From Dillenia suffruticosa (Eukaryota; Streptophyta; Magnoliopsida; Dilleniales; Dilleniaceae), in the NCBI GenBank assembly GCA_033439265.1, contig JAVTVX010000026.1, positions 5,519,001-5,583,000 on the forward strand: a stretch of 64,000 nucleotides of DNA. The letters run 5' to 3'. Positions 11,401-20,025 of this stretch are shown piece after piece. Positions within the stretch are counted from its first letter, which is position 1; every line of letters begins with the position of its first letter. The translations under genes were made by a program, and so were the position numbers. The notes under the pieces were generated by a model that saw only the letters and a program-made list of their open reading frames with translations, ran no database searches and was not told the DNA's origin.

Positions 11401-12557
11401 GGAACATATAAAGCTTTAGTCTTTTTCCCAAATAGTTCAATTTCTCCTAAGTGATCAACTTTTAACTTATGACCATTGGCTACTTTAACTAATTTATGAT
11501 TGGTCAAGGGAATTAACTTGTTGATTTTGTTTCTATCTTTTACCATATGATCGTCACATCCGGAATCTATGAGCCAAGAATTGGAAATAGATGAAGATAA
11601 GGAATTACCAGAATGGTGACTAATCTGCCCAACAAGTCGTTTGAATTCCTTATGCATCTCCTCCATCTTGGATTCGAGTGCTGCCACTTGAGACACTTGT
11701 TGAGCATTTGAAGATGATTCCTGATTTTTCCTGGCATATTTCGGCCTCAAATGTGGGTGTAGGAACCAGCATTTTTCTTTCTTATGGCCGGACTTCTTGC
11801 AATGTGGGCAAATGTCTCTTTTTGCAAAGTTTTGAGTGTTGTTGGCCAGATGCTCTTCATGGACAGCTTGGAAGGCTTGAGAGTCGGATTTAAGCTTGGT
11901 AGATTCTTCAAGCCTTAAGCTAGTCTCGGTTCTTTGCACCATGAATTGGACTTCTTGAAATGAAGGAAAGACCTTCATTCGAAGAATCTCTTGACGAATT
12001 GGAGCATATTCATCTCCAAGACCCATGAGTAGACCAAAGGTCATATCTTCATCGTTCCTATGAAGAATGGTCTTGAGATTTATAGTAGGAGGCCTTAAGA
12101 GATTGAGTTCATTCCATAGATCCCTATATTCCCCAAAGTATTCGGGTAAGGATTTACCTCCTTTTTGAATTTTGAAGATCTTCTTTTTCAGCTCAAAGAT
12201 TCTTCCGGTGTTGGATTCTTGACCATATAACGATTGCATTTGCTCCCATAATGCTCTTGCGTTTGGAATACATGTGACCATAGCCTTGTGAGTTTTGTCA
12301 AGAGACATTTGAAGGAGCACCACCACTTGATCGTCTTTCTTCTTCCATACTCTGAATAATGGATTGGCTTCATCAAGAGGTTCTTCAAAGATATGATTTT
12401 CAAGGTTGAAGAAGTTTAGGGACCTCTTGATGGTATCTTGCCAAGCATTGTAGTTTGTGGAATCTAGAAGTAAGGAGGTGAACATTGAGGTGCTAATTTG
12501 TGGTGGAGGGTCACTAAGACCGGAAGAGGAAGGTATCGTTGCCTGCTCTGATACCAT
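8379..12557 (-). CDS. Copia-D gag-pol polyprotein, intact
   Basis: A 1,392-residue polyprotein of normal copia length. By family knowledge it forms virus-like particles and supplies protease, integrase, reverse transcriptase and RNase H. Visible in order: UBN2-like gag (1-240); zinc knuckle CPHCKKSGHKKEKC (about 246-260); protease IDSGCD (Asp about 331); integrase HHCC (from about 453), catalytic Asp about 508 (HSDVW), Asp about 570 (RSDHGG), Glu about 607 (GIAERKN); an acidic linker; RT with YVDD (about 1064-1067); RNase H with CDADWAG (about 1229), SSAEAEY (about 1272) and HCDNQSA (about 1305). The start ATG shares its A with the last LTR base and the stop lies 22 bases inside the 3' LTR. 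One oddity is Arg in place of the family Gly in the RT block NAFLQ(G)DLEEE. Activity is inferred, not shown. Confidence 0.96.
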   Translation of the reverse strand: MVSEQATIPSSSGLSDPPPQISTSMFTSLLLDSTNYNAWQDTIKRSLNFFNLENHIFEEPLDEANPLFRVWKKKDDQVVVLLQMSLDKTHKAMVTCIPNARALWEQMQSLYGQESNTGRIFELKKKIFKIQKGGKSLPEYFGEYRDLWNELNLLRPPTINLKTILHRNDEDMTFGLLMGLGDEYAPIRQEILRMKVFPSFQEVQFMVQRTETSLRLEESTKLKSDSQAFQAVHEEHLANNTQNFAKRDICPHCKKSGHKKEKCWFLHPHLRPKYARKNQESSSNAQQVSQVAALESKMEEMHKEFKRLVGQISHHSGNSLSSSISNSWLIDSGCDDHMVKDRNKINKLIPLTNHKLVKVANGHKLKVDHLGEIELFGKKTKALYVPKFNSNLLSISKITKEQDCKAIFDPNQVIFQDRKTNNLIGKGTRRNNLYYLDQENQAFAVRNISSSLWHERLGHPGNLALKRLFPNSQLEDRHCKACVLGKQTKVYYPISETIYKEAFELVHSDVWTSPLVSHNGFRYFVTFIDHKTRYTWVYLLVNKSEVFEAFKSYYRYITKQFNANLKMFRSDHGGEFTSLEFEKFLEEKGIIHQKSCVYTPQQNGIAERKNRHLLETARSMMFHSNLPKEYWNEAIKTAAHLINLMPSQIRGGKSPLELLLGKRPSIDHLRVFGCVCYVHIPSHLRSKLDAKGRKCIFLGYSSFEKGYKCYDPLTKKLYTSKDVILVENEPYFAGQRREDQTKENYQQEQWNVILPKINEVPAESNEETHQNDPTQGNPSPSHSDHEIEEEQEEGHSDSGGALDTAEEHEEQSMDEPPPPLRRSTRLRLPPSEWINRRVYFNSKVTTHPISQYYSISNMSCSHQRFIKNIDLHQEPRTFEEAKDQPHWVQAMKNELDALAKNNTWEVTSLPKGKRAVGCKWIFKIKHKSDGSIDRFKARLVAKGFTQSYGIDYKETFAPVAKMNTIRVLFSLAINHSWPLFQIDVANAFLQRDLEEEVYMEVPPGFSHRDNKVCKLKKAIYGLKQSPRAWYGKLSTTLLEHGFKKCVSDSSLFVKNLGENTIIILVYVDDIIITGNDMNLINKVRTFLQTKFDIKDLGKLKYFLGIELAYCSNGLVLSQRKYALDLLQETGKLGAKPACSPVSTSLSHKDDEEIYEDKQRYQRLVGRLIYLTITRPDISYAIGQVSQHMHQPKKKHWRAIERILLYLKGTPGMGIQMKKNESSQIIGFCDADWAGDSEDRRSTSGYCMFVGGNLVAWKSKKQHVVSRSSAEAEYRAMATATSEVVWLKALIEELGFIVPTPISLHCDNQSAIHIASNPVFHERTKHIEVDCHFVRQKVEEKLITPRFTKSDDQIADILTKPETANHIQRNLVKLGVIDTYTPNLRGSVEIKEN
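8401..8412 (-). other. Polypurine tract of Copia-D
   Basis: On the minus strand CTTGAGGGGGAG lies directly before the 3' LTR. This is the expected plus-strand DNA primer. The same tract precedes the 3' LTRs of C (13975-13985), J and N. It is degraded in F (GAGGGAGAG) and H (GAAGGGGAG). Confidence 0.92.
12545..12556 (-). other. Primer binding site of Copia-D
   Basis: TGGTATCAGAGC on the minus strand, the standard copia match to initiator tRNA-Met. It starts one base after the 5' LTR and overlaps codons 1-5 of gag. Confidence 0.95.
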
Positions 12558-13012
12558 GTTGAAATTTCAAGCTATCAAGTAACTAGGATTGAATGAAAAC
12601 TTAAAGATCTTTATTTGAAGAAAGAGTGCACAATGAGAGCATTGTTTTTTCATAGATTGAACAACCCATACAAGCTCCTATTTATAGAGATTATTACATG
12701 AGAAAGAGAGGGAAAATGACCCCAAAGACTCAAGGAGCCGTTGGGGGACATTGGGGACAGATTTCTGTCCCCCAAATCACTGTATAACAGCCATTTTTAT
12801 GGCTGTTATACAGTGCAACGGCTAGTTCAAAAGAACTAGCCGTTTTGCCCTTTTTAGGGCCCATTTTGGGCTTCTTTTAGGGGCTTAACAATGCCCTTTT
12901 TGAGGACTAAAAAACTCATAAGGAATGGGCCAAATGCATCTCATGGATGGGCTTAAACTTGGCTTGAAATGGGGCCTATGCTATCCACACTTAGTTCTCT
13001 TTTATTTCAACA
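12557..13012 (-). repeat. 5' LTR of Copia-D
   Basis: A 456-bp LTR that I read as identical to the other D LTR. It supplies the promoter: on the minus strand TATAAATA is at 12679-12686. The hairpins of the 3' copy recur at 12778-12815 and 12817-12844. Confidence 0.96.
12679..12686 (-). promoter_or_regulatory. TATA box of the Copia-D 5' LTR
   Basis: TATAAATA on the minus strand sits in the 5' LTR, about 120 bp before the gag start. It lies downstream of the palindromic AACGGCTAG boxes. Transcription from here would run antisense to Copia-C. Confidence 0.75.
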
Positions 13013-13017
13013 TAGTG

Positions 13018-14007
13018 TTAGTTTATGTAGATGATATAATCATAACCGGTAATGATTTAGATTTAATCAACCAAGTAAGAGGTTTCTTACAAACAAAATT
13101 TGATATTAAGGACTTAGGGAAACTAAAGTACTTCTTAGGGATAGAACTCGCCTATTGTCCAAATGGGTTTGTTCTATCACAAAGGAAGTATGTGCTTGAT
13201 CTCTTGCAGGAAACCGGGAAGTTAGGTGCCAAGCCCGCTTGTAGTCCCATTAGCTCCTCTTGTGGCCTCAAGGATGATGATGAAGATTATGAGGATGAAT
13301 CAAGATATCAAAGGCTCGTAGGGAAATTGATCTACCTCACCATAACGAGACCGGACATCTCCTTTGCCGTGAGTCAAGTTAGCCAACATATGCACAAGCC
13401 AAAAAGAAAGCATTGGAGAGCCACTGAAAGAATCCTCCATTATCTAAAGGGTACACCAGGCATGGGAGTTAGGATGAAGAAGAACAACAACTCACAAATT
13501 GTAGGATATTGTGATGCAGATTGGGCTGGAGACTCAGAAGATAGACGATCAACCACAGGATATTGCATGTTTGTTGGAGGAAATCTAGTATCTTGGAAAA
13601 GCAAAAAACAACATGTGGTGTCAAGATCAAGTGCCGAATCTGAATATAGAGCAATGGCAGCAGCATCAAGTGAGATGGTTTGGTTAAAGGCTCTAATTGA
13701 AGAACTAGGATTCTCTGTTCCTACTCCAATCCGACTCCATTGTGACAATCAATCGGCTATTCACATAGCCTCAAATCCGGTTTTTCATGAAAGAACAAAA
13801 CACATCGAGGTGGATTGCCACTTTGTGAGACAAAAGTTTGAAGAAAAACTCATCACTCCAAGCTTTACACGAAGTGATGATCAAGTAGCGGATATCTTCA
13901 CCAAGTCAGGAACCGCCAATCACATACATAAAAATATGGTCAAGTTGGGTGTCATAGATACATACACACCCAACTTGAGGGGGAGTGTTGAAATAAAGGA
14001 CAATTAG
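13018..14007 (+). pseudogene. Copia-C pol, 3' quarter (RT end and RNase H)
   Basis: This continues the Copia-C frame exactly after the TAGTG duplicate of D. It has RT from YVDDIIITG, then RNase H with CDADWAGD, SSAESEY, HCDNQSA and the [15 protein letters not shown] block. There is no internal stop. The stop at 14005-14007 is 22 bases inside the 3' LTR, so the last residues are LTR-encoded. The polypurine tract (13975-13985) lies within the coding frame. Confidence 0.93.
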
Positions 14008-14470
14008 GGTTTATGTCCTAAGGGAATGAAGTCTAAATGTATAGTTTAATTTGTGTAGATTTTTCATTCTCATTGTAATCCCTTTAAGGTTTCTAAGTTG
14101 GGCCCTAAATGGACCTTGCCCGGATTGTTCGGGCTGGGCCCTTCGGGCCCAGCCCGGGCCAGCAAATGGGGGACCAACAGATCCCCCAACGGCTAGCAAA
14201 AACAGCCGTTGGGGCTGTCCCCAACGGCTAGTAAAACTAGCCGTTGGGGACAGCCCCAACGGCCATAATTGGAGAGGGCACAATGCCCTCTCCTCTCTCT
14301 CTTTTCTTATCTCCTTGCCCCTCTTCTTGTTCTCTATAAATAGGGCTTATATGTTTCTTTGGAAGGTATGAAAAACATGCCTTCATTGCATGTACACTCT
14401 CTTTGAATTCTCAATTAAATTCTTGAAGTTTCTTTCTTCATTCTTAGCTTGCTATATTTAAATTTCATCA
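13986..14470 (+). repeat. 3' LTR of Copia-C
   Basis: 485 bp, differing from the 5' LTR at one place that I could see. The four MSA-type boxes recur at 14185-14195, 14220-14230, 14238-14248 and 14255-14265. It is followed by the target-site duplicate GGAAT (14471-14475). Confidence 0.95.
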
Positions 14471-14475
14471 GGAAT

Positions 14476-16838
14476 TACTATCAATGGGCAAATGTAATAA
14501 AGAGGGCACTCAACCTTCACAACCTAGAGAGTCATGTTCTTGATGATCCACTTGAAGAAACAGATCCATCCTTTCGAGAATGGAAGAAAAGGGATGATCA
14601 TGTTCTTATTCTTCTCCTTAACTCTCTAGATGAAACTCACAAAGCAATGGTGTCATGCGCCCCAAATGCAAAAACTTTGTGGGATGAAATGTTCTCTCTC
14701 TATGGCATGGAATCCAACCTTGGGAGAATCTTTGAGCTTAAGAGACAAATTGCTTCCATCAAAAAGGAAGGTAAATCTCTTCCTCAATACTTTGGGGAGT
14801 ATTCAGATGCTTGGAATGAGCTGATTACTTTACGGCCAGATTCCATAGATCTCAAGGTTATTCGAAAAAGAAGAGTAGAAGATAAAATATTTGGTCTTCT
14901 CATGGGTCTAGATGATTCATATTCTCATCTAAGGCAAGAAATTCTTCGAATGAAGGACTTTCCATCATTTGGGGAAGTCCAAAATATGATTCAAAGGGCT
15001 GAAGTGAGCATTAGATCGGAAGAAAGCTCTAAGCAAAAATTGGAAGCTCAAGCATTCATTGCCTCTACAAATGAAGTAGTTGCTGCCAAAGTGAATCAAA
15101 CTCAAAGGAGAAATGAGATATGTTCTCATTGTAAGAAAAGAGGCCATTCAAAGGATAAATGCTGGCTCTTGCATCCCCAACTAAAGCCCAAAGTATTCAG
15201 GCAAAGGGACCAGCAAGGAGCTCCAAACGGATTTGGTTCAGGACAGCAAGCTGCTGCCCAATTCGTAAAGGTTCAAGCACCATCCTTGGCTGACTTTGCT
15301 ACACTCCAAACTCAACTAAATGAGGTTGCACAAAAGCTTCAACAAATAGCTCCTTCATCCGGTAAAAATCAAGAACTTTTCTCATATTTAAATTCTGAAA
15401 ATTTTCTCATTGATTCGGGAACCGAATGTCATATGGTTAAGGATAGAGCAAAAATAAAGAGATTTGAAAACCTTCCAAACCATATGACTATTCGAGTTGC
15501 AAATGGACAAGATTTGAGAGTAAATCAAGTTGGGGAAGTTGACATTTTTGGAAAACCAACCAAGGCTTTATATGTCCCAAAACTTACCTCAAACCTACTG
15601 TCCATTAGCAAGATCACCAAGGATCAAAAGTGTAGAGTTGTTTTTGACCCCAATAATGTCTCTTTTCAGGACCTCAAGTCGAATCAATTGATTGGCAAGG
15701 GTTCTAGAAGATGAGAACTTTATTACTTGGATCAAGAAAAAAATGCACACGTAGCTCATGTTAAGGAGGATCAATCTCTTTGGCATAGACGCTTAGGACA
15801 TCCTAGTGATCGAGCTTTAAAACGTCGATTCCCAACTTTAAATTTTGAGAATAGACATAAAGCTTGTATTTTGGCAAAGGAAACCCGAACAATGTATCCT
15901 ATTTCAGAAACAATATATGAAAATCCTTTTGATTTAGTTCATTCCGATGTTTGGACTTCACCCATCATGTCCCACTTAGGTTACAAATACTTCATTACTT
16001 TCATTGATCACAAAACAAGGCACACATGGGTGTATCTTCTAAATACCAAAGACCAAGCTCTTGAAGCACTCAAGAGCTATGTGAAGTATGTAACCAAACT
16101 ATATAATGCCAATATAAAAGTCCTAAGGTCAGATCATGGTGGTGAGTTTACAAGTCTTAATTTCGAAAATTACCTTAAGGACAATAGCATTATACACCAA
16201 ATGTCATGTGTTTACACACCCCAACAAAATGGGGTAGCGGAAAGGAAGAATAGACACATACTTGAAATATCTAGAGCTATGATGTTCTATGCAAACATGC
16301 CTAAGAAATTTTGGTGTGATGCGGTTAAAACCGCGGTACATGTGATCAATCTTATGCCCACCGAAGTTTTAAAAGGGCAATCTCCCCTTGAGGTTCTCCT
16401 AGGAAGGAAACCAAATATTTCCCACCTTAGGATATTTGGTTGCACATGTTACATTCACATTCCTACGCACCTAAGGAATAAACTAGAACATAGAGGGAAA
16501 AAGTGTATATTTCTTGGATATGCAGCCTTTGAAAAAGGCTATAGGTGCTATGATCCTACCACTAACCGAACATACACATCAAAAGATGTGATATTTTTAG
16601 AAAGTGAGTTCTATTTCGCAGGAAATGAAGATATAAAGGAAGCTCCAAAGACTGAAATTCCTCCTAGCACTTGGGACTTCCTCATATCGCCTCCTCAAGA
16701 AGCTGAACAAACCGAAGGAAACTCCACCTCTGAAACAAGCCATAACTCTCAAGATGATAATTCAGAAGCTTTAGAGGCTTAACAACCAATTGTTTCAGGG
16801 GGAGAAAGTGATACAAATGAGGAGGAATCTCTTGATTG
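14476..16838 (+). pseudogene. Copia-B gag-pol, continuation, truncated before RT
   Basis: This is the second part of Copia-B, in frame with 4158-4268. It has UBN2-like gag, a knuckle CSHCKKRGHSKDKC (about 15121-15162), the protease motif IDSGTECH, integrase with HHCC from about 15783, HSDVW, RSDHGGE and GVAERKNRH, and the start of the acidic linker. Lesions: TGA at 15712-15714 (a Gly codon in relatives) and TAA at 16780-16782 in the linker. Copia similarity ceases at about 16838, where Athila-E sequence starts. RT, RNase H and the 3' LTR of B are not found anywhere in the window. Confidence 0.9.
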
Positions 16839-16845
16839 ATGTATG

Positions 16846-17229
16846 AAAGACCTTTAGATTGATGTATGAAATTCTAATTTTTAAGTGGTGGAGATTTGAT
16901 ATATTTGTAAGCATATGGTAATGACATTCCATATTGTTGATTTGAGAGACATATATATTCTTAACCCATTCGAGTGCATAAGAGTGATCCCATGGAGAGG
17001 ATTGTCGAATCTTGCTGTTTGGATTTCATAAGGAGCTGTTAAGACATGTAGTGGTTGTTTTAGTGCGGATCGCTGTGAAATACTTGTTGTTTCGATTGTA
17101 TTTTTGGTTTGACTCTTATAGTAATTGTTGACTTGGACGCTTGGAAGAAAAAAAAAATAGGTTTGATAGTTTCATTTTATTTTAGTTAGAGATACTTGAG
17201 GACAGGCATCATATAGGTGTGGGGGAATT
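16846..17229 (+). repeat. Athila-E internal 3' end, left copy
   Basis: This is non-coding sequence that duplicates 21327-21713. It ends in the purine-rich tract GTGTGGGGGAATT, which normally lies just before the 3' LTR. Its presence before the left LTR means the left copy is the tail of another E unit, not an intact 5' end. Confidence 0.75.
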
Positions 17230-18794
17230 TGATAGGTCTTAAATAAGTGTAATATTTACGATTGATTTTATATTATTTCTGAATAAATATTACACTAATA
17301 TTTATGTTTTGTGACATTTGATTTAGAATGAGACTTATTATGGAAAATGAAGAAAAATGAGTTAAATTGGAGCAATTTTGTAAAGTATGAAAAATTGGAC
17401 AGCAATGCTCTTTCATTAGCACGTTGGTACGTGGATTTCAAGAGACAAGCAAGATGTGATGATTTACTGCAGTAAAATTTCCTTTCCCAATTGCATATTC
17501 AAGAGGAAATTCGGATGGAATTGGAGATATTGAAGATTTTTATTCCATTCCTAATATTTAGGAAAAGAAATTTTTGAAAATGTAAATTTCATGTTTTTAG
17601 GAAATTTTCTTTTATTTTTAATTTCTAGAATATTATCTTTTAGAGAATTTTATTCCTTCTTAAAAACCAATTTGAATAAAAAAGGAATTTTAGGGTTTAC
17701 TACTCATATATATATATATATGAGTGTTTCACACTTGGAGTCACTTTTTTTGGGTGTGCAGCCCCAAAAGGGCTGCAGCCGGCAGCTTCAAGGAGTTTTC
17801 TTCCTTGCTTTTGGAATAAAAAAGGGAGACACTCAGGGAGACACTCAAGGAGGCAGCCCAAGGAGGGGCAGCAGCCCCCACGTCCACAGCAGCCAGCAGC
17901 CCTAGGATTTCATTTTCCTTTTTCTAGCAGCACATTTATTTAATTGAGGCAATGTTTCATTTATTTTGTGAGATCTCTTTTCCTATGTTTTCATTTTAAT
18001 TTCTTTTCTAGTCAAACGATTATTGAAATCTTGATAAATGATAATTGTTAGATCTAATTGATTTTATTTGCTTGATATTTGTGGGTATTTATTTAATCTC
18101 TATGCTTAGTGTTTATGATTGTTTTGGAATTGTTAAATATAGCGCTATATTTAATAACCCTAAAATAATCTATAACCATTTAAAAATAGCAAGATTTGTG
18201 TATTTTTAATGAAGTGGTAATAGACATAATTTTATGGCCTCGCAAACGGTAGGATTTATATCAAGAGATTAGATAAACTAATTTAAATAAATCCAGATTG
18301 GAATTTACTGAATAGAATTGAGTCTCTCTAGATCGTAATGCTGTCGGAATATTAAATTCAACGAGAGTCTCTTGAGTTGTCTTTCGATTAGAGAAGTAAT
18401 TAACGATGGTATCTTAGTTACCGAAGAAATAAGGAGAGATTGGTCGTTTCGTGGTACTTAGCGGCTATAACCAATTTATTCGCATAATATCAAGCAATTT
18501 TTGTATCGATGATCAATCAAATACATCAAGGTGGAAATAACTCATTTGGTTAGGTTTTACCTTAATTGACATCCTTTCCTTTAATTGGTATTATCTCATC
18601 ATTTCATTTTAATTAATTTTCATTGATTTGTTTATTTAGTTATTTTAAATTATTTCATCAAAACCCCCCATATTTTATTTTCATTTTTATTAAAAAAAAT
18701 AGATCTGTCATTCTCTGTGGATACGACCCTACTCGCGCTATATTCGTATCATTTGAAGTAGGTATTTTATATTTGGTTGTTTGACGACACACCA
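17230..18794 (+). repeat. Athila-E LTR, left copy
   Basis: A 1,565-bp LTR running from TGATAGGTC to GACACACCA, non-coding and AT-rich. It contains a (TA)n tract near 17707-17721 and a GC-rich purine block near 17755-17905. A 104-codon frame at 17591-17905 is not conserved with the right copy and is not called a gene. Confidence 0.8.
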
Positions 18795-18799
18795 AATTT

Positions 18800-18817
18800 T
18801 GGCACCGTTGCCGGGGA
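18800..18817 (+). other. Primer binding site of Athila-E (tRNA-Asp type)
   Basis: Five bases after the LTR, TGGCACCGTTGCCGGGGA differs by one base from the 18-nt complement of the 3' end of plant tRNA-Asp. This primer site is characteristic of Athila-type elements. Confidence 0.85.
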
Positions 18818-19067
18818 ACAGTGTTAAGTGATTTATTTCTTTTAAGTTTTGTTTTGTTTTTTTTAATTTTGGAACTAATATTTGTAGTGAAATTACTGGA
18901 AGTTTGTTAATGACATTGAAGAGAAGTATTTTAAACATTCGGATATGGCCAGTCAAAAAAATTTAAGGGAGTTGTTATTTTCTGATTTTAATGAACATGA
19001 TTTTTGCAGTGATTTTTTTAATATTGAGACTTCCCATCAACTTTGAATATGGCAAAATGTTCCAACA

Positions 19068-19292
19068 ATGGTCAATGTGGTGAGTAGTTCTTCCCTCAAA
19101 CATAAAATAGATTTCCTAACTTCTATTGTGGAAAGATTGATTGTAGGACAAATCCAACAAGTGAAAGCATGTGGTATTTGCTCGAACATGGGGCACTCAA
19201 CCGATAAGTGTCTCATTCTTTATGATAATCCATATTCGAACCCCTACAACCAAGGATGGTGGGATCAACCAAACTTCAGTTATGGAAATTGA
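19068..19292 (+). pseudogene. Athila-E gag nucleocapsid remnant
   Basis: A 74-codon open stretch with a CX2CX4HX4C zinc knuckle at residues 35-48 (CGICSNMGHSTDKC). It is followed by an Asn/Tyr-rich segment (YSNPYNQGWWDQPNFSYGN) that closely resembles Athila gag proteins. The rest of gag is missing on both sides. By family knowledge the knuckle binds element RNA. The ATG is only the first in frame, not a natural start. Confidence 0.7.
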
Positions 19293-19483
19293 TCACAAGA
19301 GTTCCAACAACAACCACAATGCCGACCACAATTCCTGGTAGGTTGACATATTCCGAGGAACAAGATGATGAGAAGGAGATGGACTTCAATGTTCATGACT
19401 TTTTTGTGCAAAATAAATCGAATTTTATGTTTGAAGAAAATTTTACAAATAATTTTGCACAATGGGATAAATTTTTTCAAGAC

Positions 19484-19606
19484 AAACTCTCATATCGAAA
19501 ACAATTTAAAGTAGGCCAAAAAGTCCTTTATTTCAATTCAAGATTGAAATTCATGCCAGACAAGTTAAAGTCAAAATGGACTGGACCGGTTTTTGAACGA
19601 GGTTGA
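19484..19606 (+). pseudogene. Athila-E integrase C-terminal remnant
   Basis: The segment reading FKVGQKVLYFNSRLKF then KLKSKWTGP matches the conserved C-terminal (GPY/F-like) domain of Ty3/gypsy integrases. It lies only about 190 bp after the gag knuckle. Protease, RT, RNase H and the integrase core must therefore have been deleted. It stops at a TGA just past base 19603. Confidence 0.72.
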
Positions 19607-19620
19607 AACGAGAAGCTAAT

Positions 19621-19668
19621 GTCGAGCCAAAGACATGAAACAAAGGCGCTTATTGGGAGGCAACCCAA
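19621..19668 (+). other. Athila post-pol conserved motif
   Basis: The motif from GTCGAGCCAA through CGCTTATTGGGAGGCAACCC is the strongly conserved junction downstream of pol in Athila-like elements. It supports the classification although pol itself is gone. Confidence 0.7.
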
Positions 19669-19777
19669 TATTTTCTTTATGATTTATTTTTATTTCTATT
19701 TTTATTTTTATTTTTGTTTATTTATGTTAACTTGATTTATGATTGATTTAAAAAAAAAATACAGAAGTACTCCTTGT

Positions 19778-19956
19778 TTAGGGCGTGCCCACGCCTTAAG
19801 CCCAATCTATTTCTGCCCACACAGATCACAAGGACAGCTTTGCTCCTCGCTTATGGCGTGCCCACGCCCTAAGTAAATTCTATTTCTGCCAAAGGAGCAT
19901 ACATTTCACTGTATGACCAGAAACACTCTTTATTTAGGTCGTGCCCAAGTCCTAAC
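19778..19956 (+). repeat. Three dispersed copies of a GC-rich palindromic motif in Athila-E
   Basis: Copies of TTAGGGCGTGCCCACGCC and variants occur at about 19778-19800, 19853-19873 and 19934-19956, roughly 75-80 bp apart. Each is followed by a variant of CTATTTCTGCC. A weaker fourth copy is near 20114. Each contains the short inverted repeat GGCGTG-CCC-ACGCC. The function is unknown. Confidence 0.6.
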
Positions 19957-19979
19957 CACACTTCACTTCTGAAAAAAAA

Positions 19980-19983
<4 letters not shown>

Positions 19984-20021
<38 letters not shown>
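19984..20021 (+). repeat. (GA)n microsatellite
   Basis: An alternating GA tract of about 38 bases within the non-coding 3' part of Athila-E. Confidence 0.95.

Positions 20022-20025
<4 letters not shown>

Larger units (their letters stand above)
7945..13012 (-). mobile_element. Copia-D, apparently intact young Ty1/copia element
   Basis: This 5,068-bp element lies on the minus strand. Its 456-bp LTRs (7945-8400 and 12557-13012) read as identical. The target-site duplication is TAGTG at 7940-7944 and 13013-13017. It has a perfect primer binding site, a perfect polypurine tract and one uninterrupted gag-pol frame. All parts needed for autonomous retrotransposition are present by inspection. It sits in the RT of Copia-C in antisense and is the youngest layer of the stack. 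Copia-M is a decayed member of the same family. Confidence 0.97.
4269..14470 (+). mobile_element. Copia-C, complete Ty1/copia element with nested Copia-D
   Basis: The element has two 485-bp LTRs (4269-4753 and 13986-14470). I could find one difference between them (within GGGCCTT, near 4396-4399). It is flanked by the 5-bp duplication GGAAT (4264-4268 and 14471-14475). Without the 5,068-bp Copia-D and one TAGTG duplicate it is about 5.1 kb, normal for copia. It is inserted in the gag gene of Copia-B in the same orientation. The near identity of the LTRs marks it as a young insertion that preceded D. Confidence 0.96.

Noticed and set aside
16840..18794. Taking the entire 1.95-kb repeat of Athila-E as its LTR
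   Set aside because: No purine tract precedes the right copy at 21327, whereas GTGTGGGGGAATT lies directly before TGATAGG at 17230. The shorter LTR is the better model, though not proven.
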